From Hemibagrus wyckioides (Eukaryota > Chordata > Actinopteri > Siluriformes > Bagridae), in NCBI RefSeq assembly GCF_019097595.1, contig NC_080715.1:27157855-27221854 (forward strand): a stretch of DNA of 64,000 nt, in the 5' to 3' direction. Below, one piece after another: positions 1 to 12,930 of the stretch (position 1 is its first letter; each line of letters opens with the position of its first letter). Both the position numbers and the translations under genes were made by a program. Under the pieces are notes generated by a model that was given only the letters and a program-made list of their open reading frames with translations, was not told where the DNA came from and did not search any database.

Positions 1-141
1 CCCGAAGGAAATTATTTTGCCAGAGACAGCTTCACAAGAGAAATAAATCAATGGCTTTTGCAATGTGCTAAATAACAATAGATTGCTTGTAGCATCTGCT
101 GCTTCCTCAGGAGACTCGGGTCCTTTAAAGTCTATAGAATC

Positions 142-870
142 ATGCTGCAGATGTTCTACCACTTGGTAGTTGCTAGCATCATCTTCTACGCTGTAGTGTG
201 CTGGGTAGCAGGGTCAAGATGGCCGATGCCAACAGACTCAACAAGCTTATTAGGAAAGGGGAGTGGAGCTGGAGTTGAGATGCCTGAGAGGAGAATGCTG
301 AGGAAACTTCTTGGTATCCTTGACAACATGTCACACACCCTGCATGCGACAACGGAGCTGTACCGGAGCATGTTCAGCCCATGACTGAGATCACTGAGGA
401 CAACCACAGAACACCACAGGAGGTCTTTCCTACCAGTGGCCATCAAACTCTATAACTCCTCCCCTTTCTGTAGGGAGCAGAGCTGACCCAATGAACACTG
501 ACAGCAATAAAATTTCACAATAATTACAGTGTACATTCATGTAAAACCATGTGCAATATCACATTATGTGCATATGACTAACAGTAGAATAGTACGACTA
601 AATGATTTTATTTCGTTATTAAAATATATATTTATTGTTAATGTCTTAAAGTAGCATTCTTCTCTGGCTAACTTTAAGGGGGGGCCCTATTGACCGGCCA
701 CCACTGTTTTTAAATACATTTTGTATATATAGGATATTTCATTTATTTTTCATTTATATTTCATTTATATTTATTTCTCTTGCAATCTGAAGCAGTCTCT
801 GGCAAAATAATTTCCTTCAGCGTTAATAAAGTTCTATCTTATCTCACCTTACTTTATCTTATCTTATTTG
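142..870 (+). mobile_element. 3' end of a non-LTR retrotransposon (LINE), truncated
   Basis: The plus-strand frame 142-384 ends ERRMLRKLLGILDNMSHTLH, followed in another frame by a segment like SFLPVAIKLYN. This is the C-terminal end typical of fish LINE reverse-transcriptase polyproteins. A 3'UTR follows, ending near 870 in an ATCTT repeat-like tail. Frame breaks show that it is dead. The window's first ~33 bases are an inverted copy of 790-822. Confidence 0.6.
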
Positions 871-1485
871 TTAACTACTAGCAGTTAAGTTAAATGGTTT
901 AAAAGAAACACCGCTTATATAAGATAACAAAGATAACAAAGATAAGAGCTTCAAAAATTGTTGTAGGATATCCAGACAGATATTTAGCATATTTAAAATG
1001 CTTCATTTCAAGCAGTATGTCCAGTGTAATTATTACGCCTATTTAGCAATTGTGCTGCACATGTGGAGAATAATTCATAAGCATTAGAAGCATATGGGCA
1101 GCACTCCTATTAAAGCGCACACAGTAAAAATCATCTCATTGAAACTAATGAAAATTAGGTATAAATGTCATTGAACATGTCATCTCACTGAAACCATAAT
1201 TGTTCTCCTTTCAGATTTGACGTGAAGCAAAAAAGAAGGTAAGATGTTTTAATCAGTGCTTCAGATTTCACAATGTTGAGAATGTTTTCTTAGTTAAACA
1301 GCATCATAAAAACTCGATCTTAATGGTTAATGCAACAGAGAGAACAATTAGAGGGACTAGATACCAGGCATCAAGTGAAATAAAGCAACAGACAATAAAA
1401 GGCTTAAAATCTGAGTTGCCAGAAATCAATAACATCCTCCTCACAGGACAGTGGAATATGAAGAAATACCCTGCTCTCTACTCAC

Positions 1486-1639
1486 CCCATCCAATCAGAG
1501 TGAAGCCCCAGAGGTACTTAGTGTCTGAAAGGAAGGCCATGAAGATGAGGCTGTGTAGATACAAGCCTTCCACCAGGATCCAGTAATAGTTTGTTGCCAG
1601 AAAATAGATGAACAGAAGAACTGTCACCTTACAACCTAT
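1486..1639 (-). CDS. pth2r: pth2r coding exon 7 (TM3, intracellular loop 2, start of TM4)
   Basis: This 154-bp exon encodes residues 227-277 plus one base. It begins IGCK, where C229 is the TM3 cysteine that pairs with extracellular loop 2 in class B GPCRs. Next come [19 protein letters not shown], with the conserved TM3 glutamate E250, and [14 protein letters not shown]. The SDTKYLWGF and LIGWG text is closest to PTH2R. The acceptor is CATTTCCAG and the donor is GTGAGT in phase 1, as in family genes. The next exon would resume with GFPA and TM4; it is not found in 1-1480, so the gene continues beyond the left edge. Confidence 0.96.
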
Positions 1640-1933
1640 CTGGAAATGGAAAAGAAACATCAATATCACAATTTAAACATGGAAAAAAAAGATTCACATG
1701 ACATTTACGCTCATTTTGTCATCTTTAGCAGAAAGCTGAACAGTTACCTTGAACCGTGTTCGTGGGTTTGAGTAAAAAAAGGAGAAATTGATTCAAATCA
1801 GTAACAAAATGTCACTTTGTTTCACCGAGATGGTAATCAATCCTGAGCTCTGGGTCACAGTCTTTGTGTATTTTCACTGCGTGGGTTTCCTTCCACCTTC
1901 TAAAAACATGCCTGTAGATGGATTTCCCCTAGG

Positions 1934-1934
<1 letters not shown>

Positions 1935-1964
<30 letters not shown>

Positions 1965-1966
1965 AG
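1935..1966. repeat. (GT)n microsatellite
   Basis: An uninterrupted dinucleotide GT tract in intron 6 of pth2r. Confidence 0.9.
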
Positions 1967-2127
1967 TGCCATTCATGATGTTTTTTGTCTCAGACCGGGT
2001 TTTTACCACGGTTTGCTCAGGTAGTGATTTAAAACTGATGGATCGATGGATGAATGAATAAATGAATGAATGATTGACATGAATATCTACATCACACACT
2101 ATGTACTTCATTTATAGAATTTATAGA

Positions 2128-2640
2128 AGCCATTACTGACCATCACTTACCAGACACCATCACTAACCATCACTGACAAACATGGACCAGAAACCATGGC
2201 TCACCAACACTGACCAACACTTACCAGAAACCACCACTGACCACCACTGACCAGAAATGATCACTGACCAGAAAAAATTCACTGACCAGAAACCATCACT
2301 GACCATCACTGACCAAAAACCATCATTGACCATCACTGACAAGAAACCATGACTGGCCATCACTGACCAGAAACCATCACTGACCAGAAACCATCACTGA
2401 CCATCACTGACCAGAAACCATCACTGAATATCAGTGACCAGAAACCATCACTGATCGTCACTGACCAGAAACCATCACTGATCGTCACTGACCAGAAACC
2501 ATCACTGACCAGAGAAACCATTACTAACCATCACTGACCAACACTGACCAGAAACCATCACTGACCAACACTTACCAGAAATCATCACTGACCAACGCTG
2601 ACCAGAAACCATCACTGACCAACGCTGACCAGAAACCATC
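2128..2640. repeat. Minisatellite built on CCATCACTGACCAGAAA
   Basis: Tandem, irregularly phased copies of CCATCACTGA, CCAGAAA and CCAACACTGA blocks cover about 510 bp. Short frames through it (such as GQRWSVMVS repeats on the minus strand) are by-products of the repeat and not genes. Confidence 0.9.
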
Positions 2641-3345
2641 ATGTTGCAGGAGATGCTAATCATGTTGTAAGTAATTGTAGATAATATCAATAATAAAAAT
2701 AATTGTTTCATTCTGATGAAATGTGCATGTGTCCCCTGAGCTACAGTGACCAGATTCGGGGAAGTTTGGAGGTGAGACTAGCCTGGGTCATCAACTCTTT
2801 TTATATCTCGCTCTAACCTTGGATGGAATTTGCTGGAACTCCACACCTGAGAAGATTAGCAACTACCTTCACAGATCGATGCAGCAACAATCACATCTCT
2901 GAAGCCACTGCTGATGCTGATGTGGCTTGTTCCTGGCGTAATGCAGACACACAGCTATGTGGCCCACAGCAGCAAACCGTTCATAGAGTTCTTCATCATT
3001 ATCTAAACTTGTGCTTATTTTTCACCTGGTTTCTGAATGATGATTTGCATTTTGGGAAAAAAAAGACTGTATATTAAATTCCATTGTGTTTTGTTGTTGT
3101 TGTTATTGTTGTTGTCAGCTGAGGTTATTCATTTGTTTATAGAAGACAGTTAGGTCCGCAATATTGATCTTTAGCTCCTGATAAATAAAAACATACAATT
3201 GAAGAAAGGGGTATTTTCTTTTTCCCATAATTCCATGTTGCAGCGCAAGCTGAACTTACTATAGGAGCCTTGACAGCTCACTTAATCTTATCCTTAAAAA
3301 AACATGACAGCAAGATTATGATCTCATGCAAACCCTTTCATTATT

Positions 3346-3780
3346 ATACACTGGTCAGGCAGAACATTATGACCACCTGCCTAATATTGTGTTGGTTCCC
3401 CTTTCGCTGCCAAAACAGTCCTGACCCGTCGAGGGACCCGTCCTGACCTGTCTGGCACCGAGATGTTAGCAGCAGATCCTTTAAGTCCTGTATGGGTCCC
3501 ACCTTGCAACTTATAGGACTCACAGATACTTTTGATAGATATTGACCACTGCAGACCGGGAACACCCCACAAGAGCTGCAGTTTTGGAGATGCTCTGATC
3601 CAGTCGTCTAGCCATCACAATTTGGCCCTTGTCAAACTCGCTCAAATCCTTACGCTTGTCCATTTTTCCTCCTTCTAACACATCAACTTTGAGGACAAAA
3701 TGTTCACTTGCTGTCTAATATATCCCACCCACTAACAGGTGCCATGATGAGGAGATCATCAGTCTTATTCACTTATTCAG
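3346..3780 (-). mobile_element. Tc1/mariner-like relic (family with ATAACATTATGA-type ends)
   Basis: The left end, TATACACTGGTCAGGCAGA followed by ACATTATGACCAC, is a degenerate Tc1-type terminus. The minus strand encodes pieces of transposase: the N-terminal [23 protein letters not shown] segment is read across 3580-3670. The middle of the element is deleted and the far terminus is missing. A sister copy lies at 29109-29455 and a C-terminal fragment of a related one at 44640-45030. Confidence 0.75.
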
Positions 3781-4489
3781 CTTTGTTTTATTCAGCTTTT
3801 AAAATCAAATTGAACACAAATTGAAGTGGCTAAGAAACAATACAATTTTTTTTTTCTCTAAAATTACACAAACACCATCAACCTATAAAAGAATCTGCAG
3901 TTTGGGAATAATCCTTTATCTATGAATAATTTCTTTTATTTAAGTCAATAACTTAAAACATTTAAATGAAGATGGAAAGAGTCTCAGTACAGTTTCTCAC
4001 AGAAAACTCCAGCATCACCTTTCAAGCACTGATATGGAATAAAATTATCCAGATGGATCTGATATCCATTTCTAATAATATTCCTCATTATACATGTCTA
4101 AGAACATTTGGCTCTCAGTGAGAACCTGTTCCTTTAAAAATATGTGATGGAAATGTTGCTTTGCAATGATGATGACTCTATTGACCCATTTGCGACAGTA
4201 CAGCAGCATCTACAACCAGATTATTGATTGGAAATATAATGGAGGAAAGGGAATAATAAAAGTTCACACTAATAAGGTGGTTGTAAATGCTAAACTAACA
4301 GTTATACTTCTTCATTTTGAAGTACAAAAGGCACTATTGACTGATCTGGAAATGCTTTACCTTAAAGTTGACTGCCTAATTATAGTTAAAGTATGTAATT
4401 TTTTTCAGAATTTTGAGACAGAAGCCTGTGAAACCCGATCTTGGCGAATCACTATATTATTATCAAAATTACGAACTGCACATAAGCAC

Positions 4490-4985
4490 TGTACTTCTTC
4501 TTCTCCATCTCAATCTGTCCTCTGTCACACCAAACCCCTGCATGTCTTCCCTCACTGTATCCTTTTTCTTCTTCTCTTTCCTGGCAGTTCCATCCTCGGC
4601 ATTTTTCTTCCAATATAATCCATATCCCTCCTCTGCACATGCCCAAACCATCTCAATCTCTCCTCTCTCACTTTGTCTCTAAATCGTCCCACTTGCGCTG
4701 TCCCTCTAATATACTCATATCTGATCCTCTTCATCCTCGTCACTCCCAACACAAATTGCAGCATCTTCAGCATCTTCTCTGCCTCCAGCTCTGCCTCCTG
4801 TCTTATTGTAAGCACCATTGTCTCCAAACCATACAACATAGCTGGCCTCACCATAGTCTTAGAAATTTTCCCCACCTTTCTATCGCAAATGACTGCCACT
4901 CTTCTCCACCAAGTACCATCTCCATTACCCTGGACAGTTGACCCCATGTATTTAAACTCATCTACCTTCCACATAAGCACTAAAC
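4490..4985 (-). pseudogene. LINE polyprotein C-terminal fragment
   Basis: The minus-strand frame (142 codons) contains the order FKYMGSTVQ, MVRPAMLYGLETM, LGVTRMKRIR, VREERLRWFGHVQRR and MELPGKRRRKR. This is the conserved C-terminal stretch of many animal LINE reverse-transcriptase proteins (connection region and C-terminus). There is no upstream polymerase domain, so it is 5'-truncated. A shorter plus-strand piece of the same region occurs at about 63305-63425. Confidence 0.75.
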
Positions 4986-5566
4986 TGTAGATGAATAAAT
5001 AAATAAGTTTGTGCCTTCACTAATTGAACCAGATGGCAGGATTAATTAAGATTTGAGTTTCTAAACCCTAAAGAATGACAATAATATTGCTCTTCTTTTT
5101 GTGTTAAGTTCCACAGTTTCTTCAGGATTGCATATTATGCACATTTTCAAAACTTTTCCCTTTCTCTACTACTGACAAAACTTTTTTAAGGTCTGGATAA
5201 TAAGCTTTAAATAAGAGTTTAATCAAGTTTGTGTTTAAACACAAAAAGGTAACCCTAGGAACCTCTGCTTTATAATGATGATTTTTTTTCACACCATATT
5301 GTACTTGGAGCAATAAGGCAACTTTAACACTTTCTTGTTACGGGAAAAACACAACAGAAAACTACCACTAAAAGTCTGAGGACTGTAATATTAAAAAAAA
5401 ACTTTTATATCAGTGAAAATAATAAATCAAAGCATTTCTAAATGTAGAAATGACTTTGACTGTAAATAAATCTACCAGCTTTGATTTATAAGGAAATGAC
5501 ACAGGCATTTTATCTACATTGTAGTTGAATATTGACATAAGTTCATAAATATGATCAATCAACATA

Positions 5567-6097
5567 CACTAAATTGCCAAAGGTTTTGGGACATCTGCCT
5601 TTACATGCACATGAATGTAATATGGAGTTGTCCCGCCCTTTGCAGCTATAACACCTTTAACTCTTCTGGGAAGGCTTTCCACAAGGTTTAGGAGTGTGTT
5701 TCTGGGAATTTTTGACCATTCCATTAGAAGCACATTTGTGAGGTCAGGCACTGATGTTGGACAAGAAGGTCTGGCTCACAGTCTCCACTCTAATTCATCC
5801 CAAAGGTGTTCTATCGGGTTGAGATCAGGACTCTGTGCAGGCCAGTCAAGTTCCTCCACACCAAAGTTGCTCATCCATGTCTTTATGGACCTTGCTTTGT
5901 GCACTGGTGTGCAGTCATGTTGGAACAGGAAGGGATCATCCCCAAACTGTTCACATAAAGTTGGAAGCATGAAATTGTCCAAAATGTTTTGGTATGTTGA
6001 AGCATTATCCTTTCACTGGAACTAAGGGGCCCCCTGAAAAACAACACCTGAATTCAATGATTTGGAGGGGTGTCCCAAAACTTTTGGCAATATAGCG
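5567..6097 (-). mobile_element. Internally deleted Tc1-like element (531 bp)
   Basis: The termini CACTAAATTGCCAAAGG and CTTTTGGCAATATAGCG are inverted and flanked by TA, the Tc1/mariner target. The minus-strand frame at 5776-5982 retains transposase text including [17 protein letters not shown] and DLNPIEHLWDEL, holding the second and third catalytic acidic residues. The N-terminal half is missing. Non-autonomous. A related, shorter copy lies at 53356-53652. Confidence 0.85.
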
Positions 6098-6129
6098 TAT
6101 GTGATATAGCGTATGTGATATTCGTTTAG

Positions 6130-6306
6130 AAATTTTAACTTTATTTGACACATATACATTACAGCCATGATACAGCACCCCCTGGAGCAGAGAGGGTTAA
6201 GGGCCTTGCTCAAGGGCCCAACAGTGGCAGCTTGGCAGTGCTGGGGCTTGAATCCTGATTTTCTGATCAACAAATCAGTCGTAACCACTTTACCTACTGA
6301 GCCCTG
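6130..6306 (-). repeat. tRNA-derived SINE copy
   Basis: The reverse-oriented copy contains the CTCCAGGGGGTGCTGTATCATGG-like core and the GCCAAGCTGCCACTGTTGGG block shared with the other copies in this window. It abuts the Tc1 relic ending at 6097. Confidence 0.8.
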
Positions 6307-6487
6307 ATGGTTGGGGATCCTTGTAGAGATTCTTAGACACTTCAGAATGTTAACATTTATGCATATTCTTAGGTTTTTATGTGAATGGTCTTTACAGTTC
6401 AGATACAGTTCAGCCATTAGACAGTTTTTTTTTTAGCAAAACTGACATTTCTACCATACAGATCCTCTCTGTACTCTATGGAATATA

Positions 6488-6580
6488 ACTGCATGTTTAC
6501 ATTTATGGCATTTGGCAGTGAAATGTAGAGTTAAGGAGTTAAGGGCTTTGCTCAGTGGTAGCTGCCACATTTTGAACCTT
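6488..6580 (+). repeat. Short SINE-like relic
   Basis: It contains ACATTTATGGCATTTGGCAG followed by a GTTAAGGGCTTTGCTC segment, like the repeats at 40120 and 40395 but truncated and diverged. Confidence 0.45.
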
Positions 6581-7414
6581 CATTTTTGCACATTCTGAAC
6601 AAATATTCTATTACTTCCTATTATTATTTCCTATTTATTTCTTATTTTTAATTTAATTACTCATATTTTGAAGAAAACAGCAGGCTGGGTTTTCATTTCA
6701 CTGCAAGTTGTGTATATACTGTATATAACTGTGTAACAAACAAAAATCGAGGTTTTAAATTTGAAGACTGAGATAGCGGATGTTTGAACAGCCACCGCTT
6801 TGTTGATCGAATAAATTTTGGGGATATTATTTCATTTCTATCACAATTTCACTAAACTACATTTTCTTGTATGCACCCTGCCCTTCTTTAAACCAAGCAA
6901 CAATACTGTTTACAAGCAAAAAGTTTCATTAAGGCATCACTTGACCACTAGATCTAATTAATCTTTGTGAAGTGGCATGGCATTTCTTCTGTTGTTTTTT
7001 ATTACCAGTGTGTTATTAAGATTTTTTTTTTTTAATAATTCAGCTTCATTTTCTTGACATCTTCCTCACATTTCATTCCAGACCGTGGTTGTGGTATTTA
7101 GTGGTAGTTGTTTTACACTTTTTAAGCAATTCTTCAGTCTTAACACTCAGTACTTACATTTCCCTGGCTAACTTTTACAGATAGAACGATCTATACTCGT
7201 GGAGTAGAAAGGTCCTAGGAGATGATGGATGAGGAAATAGCAACAGCGAGTTGTGAGTTCTCAGAGACAGCGCAAATAAGGATTTTTTCTTATCTTCTTT
7301 AGGTACATTAAAAAAAAATCTTCAGGGAAAAGTAAACAGTTTTTCTAATTGATTAGGTGGAGAATTCCAACCAAGTAGTTCTATATATTTATATACGACT
7401 TTAGAAAGGACATT

Positions 7415-8078
7415 ATGAATAATCTCAATCTCTGGTGTTTATAATGATTTATAATCCACTCTGATGTTTATAATGATTTATAATCTCAATCTCTGGTCTT
7501 TATAATGATTTATAATCTCAATCTCTGGTGTTTATAATGATTTATAATCCACTCTGATGTTTATAATGATTTATAATCTCAATCTCTGGTGTTTATAATG
7601 ATTTATAATCTCAATCTCTGGTGTTTATAATGATTTATAATCTCAATCTCTGGTGTTTATAATGATTTATAATCCACTCTGATGTTTATAATGATTTATA
7701 ATCTCAATCTCTGGTGTTTATAATGATTTATAATCTCAATCTCTGGTGTTTATAATGATTTATAATCCACTCTGATGTTTATAATGATTTATAATCTCAA
7801 TCTCTGGTGTTTATAATGATTTATAATCTCAATCTCTGGTGTTTATAATGATTTATAACCCCACTCTCTGTTTTTATAATGATTTATAATCTCACTCTGT
7901 GGAGTTTATAATTATTTATAATCACACTCTCTGGTGCCACCCTGATGAGGATAAATACAAATAAATAAAAATTGAAGTCTAATTTTTATCTTGAACTTTT
8001 TGAATCTTTCTTATATTCTGTAAAACTGTTCTGAGACGATGTCTATCATTAAAAGCGCTATACAAATAAAATTGAGTT
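7415..8078 (+). repeat. L2-type LINE 3' tail with expanded minisatellite
   Basis: About sixteen tandem units of TTTATAATGATTTATAA joined to either CTCAATCTCTGGTG or TCCACTCTGATG run from 7415 to about 7930. They pass directly into an L2 3'UTR (TCACACTCTCTGGTGCCACC, then AAAAGCGCTATACAAATAAA and TTGAGTTG). The same unit occurs about once or twice in the L2 tail at 56060-56125, so the array looks like a local expansion of that UTR segment. Confidence 0.85.
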
Positions 8079-10617
8079 GAAAAAACATTGAATATAAAAT
8101 CATTTTGCTACAATTCTATATGTAATTCTGCTTGAGGCATATTATCAAGATCATTTCCCGGTAGTCTTATATATTCCTAATCCAGGTTGCTGAACTGTCA
8201 AGTAGTGCTAAAATTAACATGTTTGTATCAGTAGGAAGGTAAAGCGTCTTGTACTCGATCTCAATGCTGAAGTAGAACTATTTGCGACGTAAGACTTACA
8301 CAAAGGAGTCAATATTCTAAGTAAATGTTTTAGGAGTAAAGTTTACTCGTATTATTACTGTTAACAAGAAGTGAGCCACTGGAAGTAGATCTGAAGTGAA
8401 GGTTCAAACACACAGGTTTCTTATTCACTGAACAGGAAATGGCGTACCACTGAAATGTTCATCTCATGTAGTGTTCATCATTAACCCAGCAGCTAAGGTA
8501 CAGACAAAGAGGACAAACTGTAAATGGATGGCATGTAATCATTATGAATTCTAAACACTCAGGAGAACGTGTCATCCTATCAACCTCTCTAGAACTCCCT
8601 AAAGTTTTTAGCTTAGCAGAAGCTCAGGAAGTCTGTACTGTAGATGTTTATTATTAATGGATGACTAATACTGCAGTCTCGTCAGTGGTAGCATGCAAAT
8701 GCAAATTGCTGACATACTTAACTGGTTCAAGTTCAGATAACTCGTTTAAAAGATTATGATCATACAGTCAGGTCTAAACTTTTAGGTTTTTTTTAAATTC
8801 TACTGTATTTCTGTTATAAATTTTAAGCGACTCTTCTTACGCCCCCTTAGATATAACATAAATATATCATTTTTATTATGGTTTAGCTTTAATTGAATTT
8901 ATTTTAGTACAAAATATGCTACCTATTTTATTTTATTTTATTTTATTTCTTGTTGTACCTGCTAAAGAGAGACTGCTTATATCATGCACAGAATTAAATT
9001 GGCCCTGAATTAAAAATTGCCAGAGTATTATTTGCAAGTAATAGTTGGTCTTATATACATGACTTTATGGAATTTTTTATTAGCTAACAAGAGCAGTATG
9101 TTATTGGGAAATATTTCTCTATTTACTAGACTTTGTGATACTTTACATCAAATATTTCAGCACACACGAACCCACATAAAATTCATGCAGAGAGTATACT
9201 GTAAAGTTTATAGGTATGAGTTGCTAAACTGTTAAATCCTCTCCAGCTATATTTTCACAAGAACTTGGAACTAATTTGGCTAAAAAGCACTTTTCATGCT
9301 CTTACAGTCCAATTATTATGTTGTTTTTTTGTCATTTATACATTCAGACCTATAGCTTGTTCTTTCTAGAATGCTTTTACTGTTATTCTTACTGTGTAAT
9401 GGCCTCTTAAAGTCATTACCAGCCTCATGTTAAATCAAAGGGGCACTGTTAGGAATATTTTTTATTCTCTGTATTTTTTTTCCTGTACAATGAGACTAAT
9501 TCATTGTAAATTAAGATAAATCATATAAATAGTGTGCTGGAAGATCATTTTTTTGCAAAAAACAAGAGTAATGTCCATAAACAAAAACACAGCCTGATGC
9601 TGAAAAACGTCTCTTTTACCTGCATTTTTTTAAGAACTAGAGCTGTAAGTGTGTATTGTGGTGTCTGTGTGCCTTCTGCTTAATATTAATAGTTAATAAA
9701 CAGATTTGGTTAACCTCTCGGAAAGAGAAAGGACATATTTAATGTGGAATAATCATGCATGAATGAATAATTAAGTAGCATTTTTCCCCCAATGCAATTA
9801 AATGATTCTCTGGTCAGCAGCAGTACAGATGTTTATGTTTGAAGCAATACTAAAGAGAGATATTATAGCATTTCTGTACCCATACTGTAACAGCTTGCAT
9901 GCCAGTATTGGTTCCAGTTCAAACTTTATTTTTATAGAAATCTGACAGCTAGCGCACATACTATAAATATTTCCTTAACCAGTGATATATAAGCAGCACA
10001 CCAGCATTCTAATGTAAAATGGGCCTAATGAAAGATCACTCTCATTTCTTATTTAAGACTGATTTTTTAAATATTACATACTTCTTTTGGCTGTGGGAAT
10101 AACACATACTCAAATTGTGATTTTAGTATTCAAATACTGCTGCTTTAAATTGTGTACGAAAACTTTTGGTGCACATCACGAATATATATAACTCAGTGTC
10201 TAGTTAAACCGCTACCATAGTTTCAGCACATTAATAGAAAATTAATTCCCAAAATGTAAATCACTGTACTCTTTCTCCCCATTGTAACAGTCTGCTCAGC
10301 TCTTACCTCTTCTATCCAAAAGAATTTCTAATGCTTTCCCACTGTTTGTTGCTCAAAAATTCATTTATGTTATTAATCATGAAGTTGTTCATACATGAAA
10401 GCCCTAAACAATAAAATTCTCCTCACATCCCTCCCAAAAATGCAATCTTGTTGGCTTCAGGTATGTTTAAACTATTAAAATGATGCTAGATTTCTCTGTA
10501 GAAAATTATTTTGGCAGCTGATTTGAACAAAAAATAAAGTTAAATGAACAGAACTGTCATTAGTCTGGTGTCCAAGTACTTAAATACTTAAAATACAACT
10601 AGCAGTTATGTAATGGA

Positions 10618-10760
10618 AGTGAAGACGGATGCAGATGCAGATAAACAGCTTTAATGGTAATGTTCAGGTGATAAACAAACAAAGATGTGAGTGAAGAGAC
10701 AGAGGCAGATAAAACCAGGTGATTGAACAATGAAATCAGGCTTGGTATCGTCAGGTGTAC
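10618..10760. repeat. Dispersed repeat segment (GATGCAGATGCAGATAAA type)
   Basis: It shares a GGATGCAxxTGCAG core with segments at about 25685, 34940 and 57550. It lies next to a gypsy pol relic and might be part of that element's terminal region, but I cannot prove this. Confidence 0.4.
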
Positions 10761-10984
10761 TCAGACAATGCTATGTGTACACTACACTTTGTGAATGAGA
10801 GTGCTTTTTTAAAGAGTCTTTGTGTTAGTGTGTGTGTTTGAGCAATACTGAGCTCTTTCAGAAGCTCTGGGACTGGGACACCATATTCACCATGTTTTCT
10901 GGGGATTGTGGCTCGGAACAGCCATGTTTGTAAGCTGCAGTATTTCCCCAGTCCTCTAATAGAGGTGTATGCACAGGTCATAAC

Positions 10985-11960
10985 AGTCATGTTTGGCTCG
11001 AAACAGACACTGTGCTTGTTCAGGGGAATTCAGTATGTGTTTAATGGCCAGATCTAGTTCCCAGTCTATTGTGCCCATGATGCAGGAAGGGGGCAAGAAT
11101 GAGCTTCTTATTGCTCTCACAGGGAGTTGGTGAAATGAATATGGGACAGTGTATCTACCTTGGTGTTCTTTGAGCCAGGGCAATAGAGTAGGGTGAACTG
11201 GAACTGGGTATAGAAGATGAAACAATGACCTTGCAAGGGATCCAAACACTTGGCTATATGGAGGTACTTTAGGTTGATTTGTGATGATTTGTGAAAATCG
11301 TATAGGCGGGTAATTCTAGCCAGTGTTGCCACTCCTTTCAGGGCTAGTTTGACAGCCAACAGTTCTTGGTGGTCAACATCCACCAGAAGAAGGTGATAGT
11401 TTGAGCTTGGGTTTTTCCCCAAACCTTTGTGAGAGGATGTCTCCAACTCCTGTTTCTAAAGCATCTACCTCCACAGGAAGGGTTTAGATGGATCAGGGTA
11501 CTTGAGAATATGGGTCAGGGTGAATGCAGACTTGAGCTGGGTAAGGGCATTTTAAGCCGCAGAGTTCCTAATGAACACTTTGGATTTCCTTGGAGCAGCA
11601 ACAGGAAGGGATAAGTGATGGTGCTCCAGTAGAAGCACCATTAGAAAAAGCAAAGCCAAGGAATCTCTGCAGATTGTTCAGGGCATGGGCCAGTCAATGA
11701 AGACTTGGACTAGACCATACTGACCACAGTGTGAAGACTGATTATGCAGTATCCAGTAACAAGATATTGGGTCGACAGAACTCACAATTCTCCCTCTTGA
11801 TGTACAACTAGTATAGCAAGAGATAAAGAAGCTGTCATGACATGATGTCAAGGGAAGGGGAGTAGATTAAGATGTCATCAATATAAGTAAAGATGTATCT
11901 CTCTCAGCATGTTCCTCAATATGTCATTTTTAGGCACTGAAACAGGTTAAGGCATTCTAG
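10985..11960 (-). pseudogene. Ty3/gypsy retrotransposon pol relic (RT/RNase H part)
   Basis: Minus-strand text at 11117-11446 reads HQELLAVKLALKG, then LKYLHIAKCLDPLQ and YCPGSKNTKVDTLS. This corresponds to the gypsy RNase H pattern RELLAVKLALEEW, L-YLRTAKRLNPRQ and YRPGSKN-KADALSR. A further frame to the left carries FLPPSCIMG and WELDLAIKHIL, a typical linker before the integrase. Frames shift and stop repeatedly, so the element is dead. No LTRs were identified. Confidence 0.75.
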
Positions 11961-12930
11961 CTTAGTGAAGATTTGTATAGAGTTGTTCTATTGCTCTAGG
12001 AACCAAAAGCATTTCACATTGTATACATATCATCTAGTTATATTCAGAACAAATAAATTAAATGAATTAAATTATGGCAGTAAAAATGGTAACCTATTAG
12101 TGTGTCAGGCAGATAAAAAATAACCTCATTTTAAAGCATGTTTCTGCTGGTAAAAAACAAACAAACATTAATTTGTTAACCAATTAATTTTATTATCAGC
12201 AGAACGATAACTTTTAATTTTCATTTTCAAACTTTTTGCACAAGCTATTTAGTCGTGTCTTTTCAGAATTTCGATCTACAAACATCACAATCTAACACAT
12301 ATAAGCTCATATAACAACAGTCATACCCCAAAACAGGAGTAACTATAACAGGCTTTTCTGAGGAAGCTCAGATCTTTCAATGTTTGCAGCAAGATGCTGG
12401 AGATCTACCAGTCTGGTTTGCTGGGGAAGTGGGGGAGGGCAGCATCAGTGCCAGGGATACTAGCAGGATTAACAAGCTAATTCTCAAGGCTGGATCTATC
12501 ATTTGATCCAAACTGGAGATGTTTGAGGAACAGGAGGTCACTGAACAAACTGTTGAACAAACATCATAAACAATCTCTCACTCACTCTAAAACACAATAC
12601 AGGTAATTCCCAATTCCATTAATTCCCCCATGTCACAGAGAACGTTACACGAGGTCATTCATTCCTTCGTTATAACATTGTACAGCAGATCACCTGTGTG
12701 TGACAGGTAATAACACTCTCACACTGCACTACTACAACCATTAACATCATTATATTCTAGACTCTCAATGTTCTTCATATTTATTATCTACTGCCAGTTT
12801 GCACATGTATACTATTATGTAAAGACTGCTATAAATATGGATAAATCTACAACTGTGTTTTATATCTGTACTGCTATGTTTTATTTTATATTTAAGGCTT
12901 TTTCTTAGTCTTATATTTTTTGTATATAGC

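Noticed and set aside
186..446. An 86-codon minus-strand frame.
   Set aside because: Antisense to the LINE C-terminal fragment, whose plus-strand reading matches a known protein pattern.
1323..1586. An 87-codon plus-strand frame.
   Set aside because: It overlaps pth2r exon 7 on the opposite strand and has no coding signature of its own.
7415..7930. Regular 29-32-bp repeats that look CRISPR-like at first sight.
   Set aside because: There are no unique spacers between repeats, the context is a vertebrate intron, and the unit matches an L2 3'UTR.
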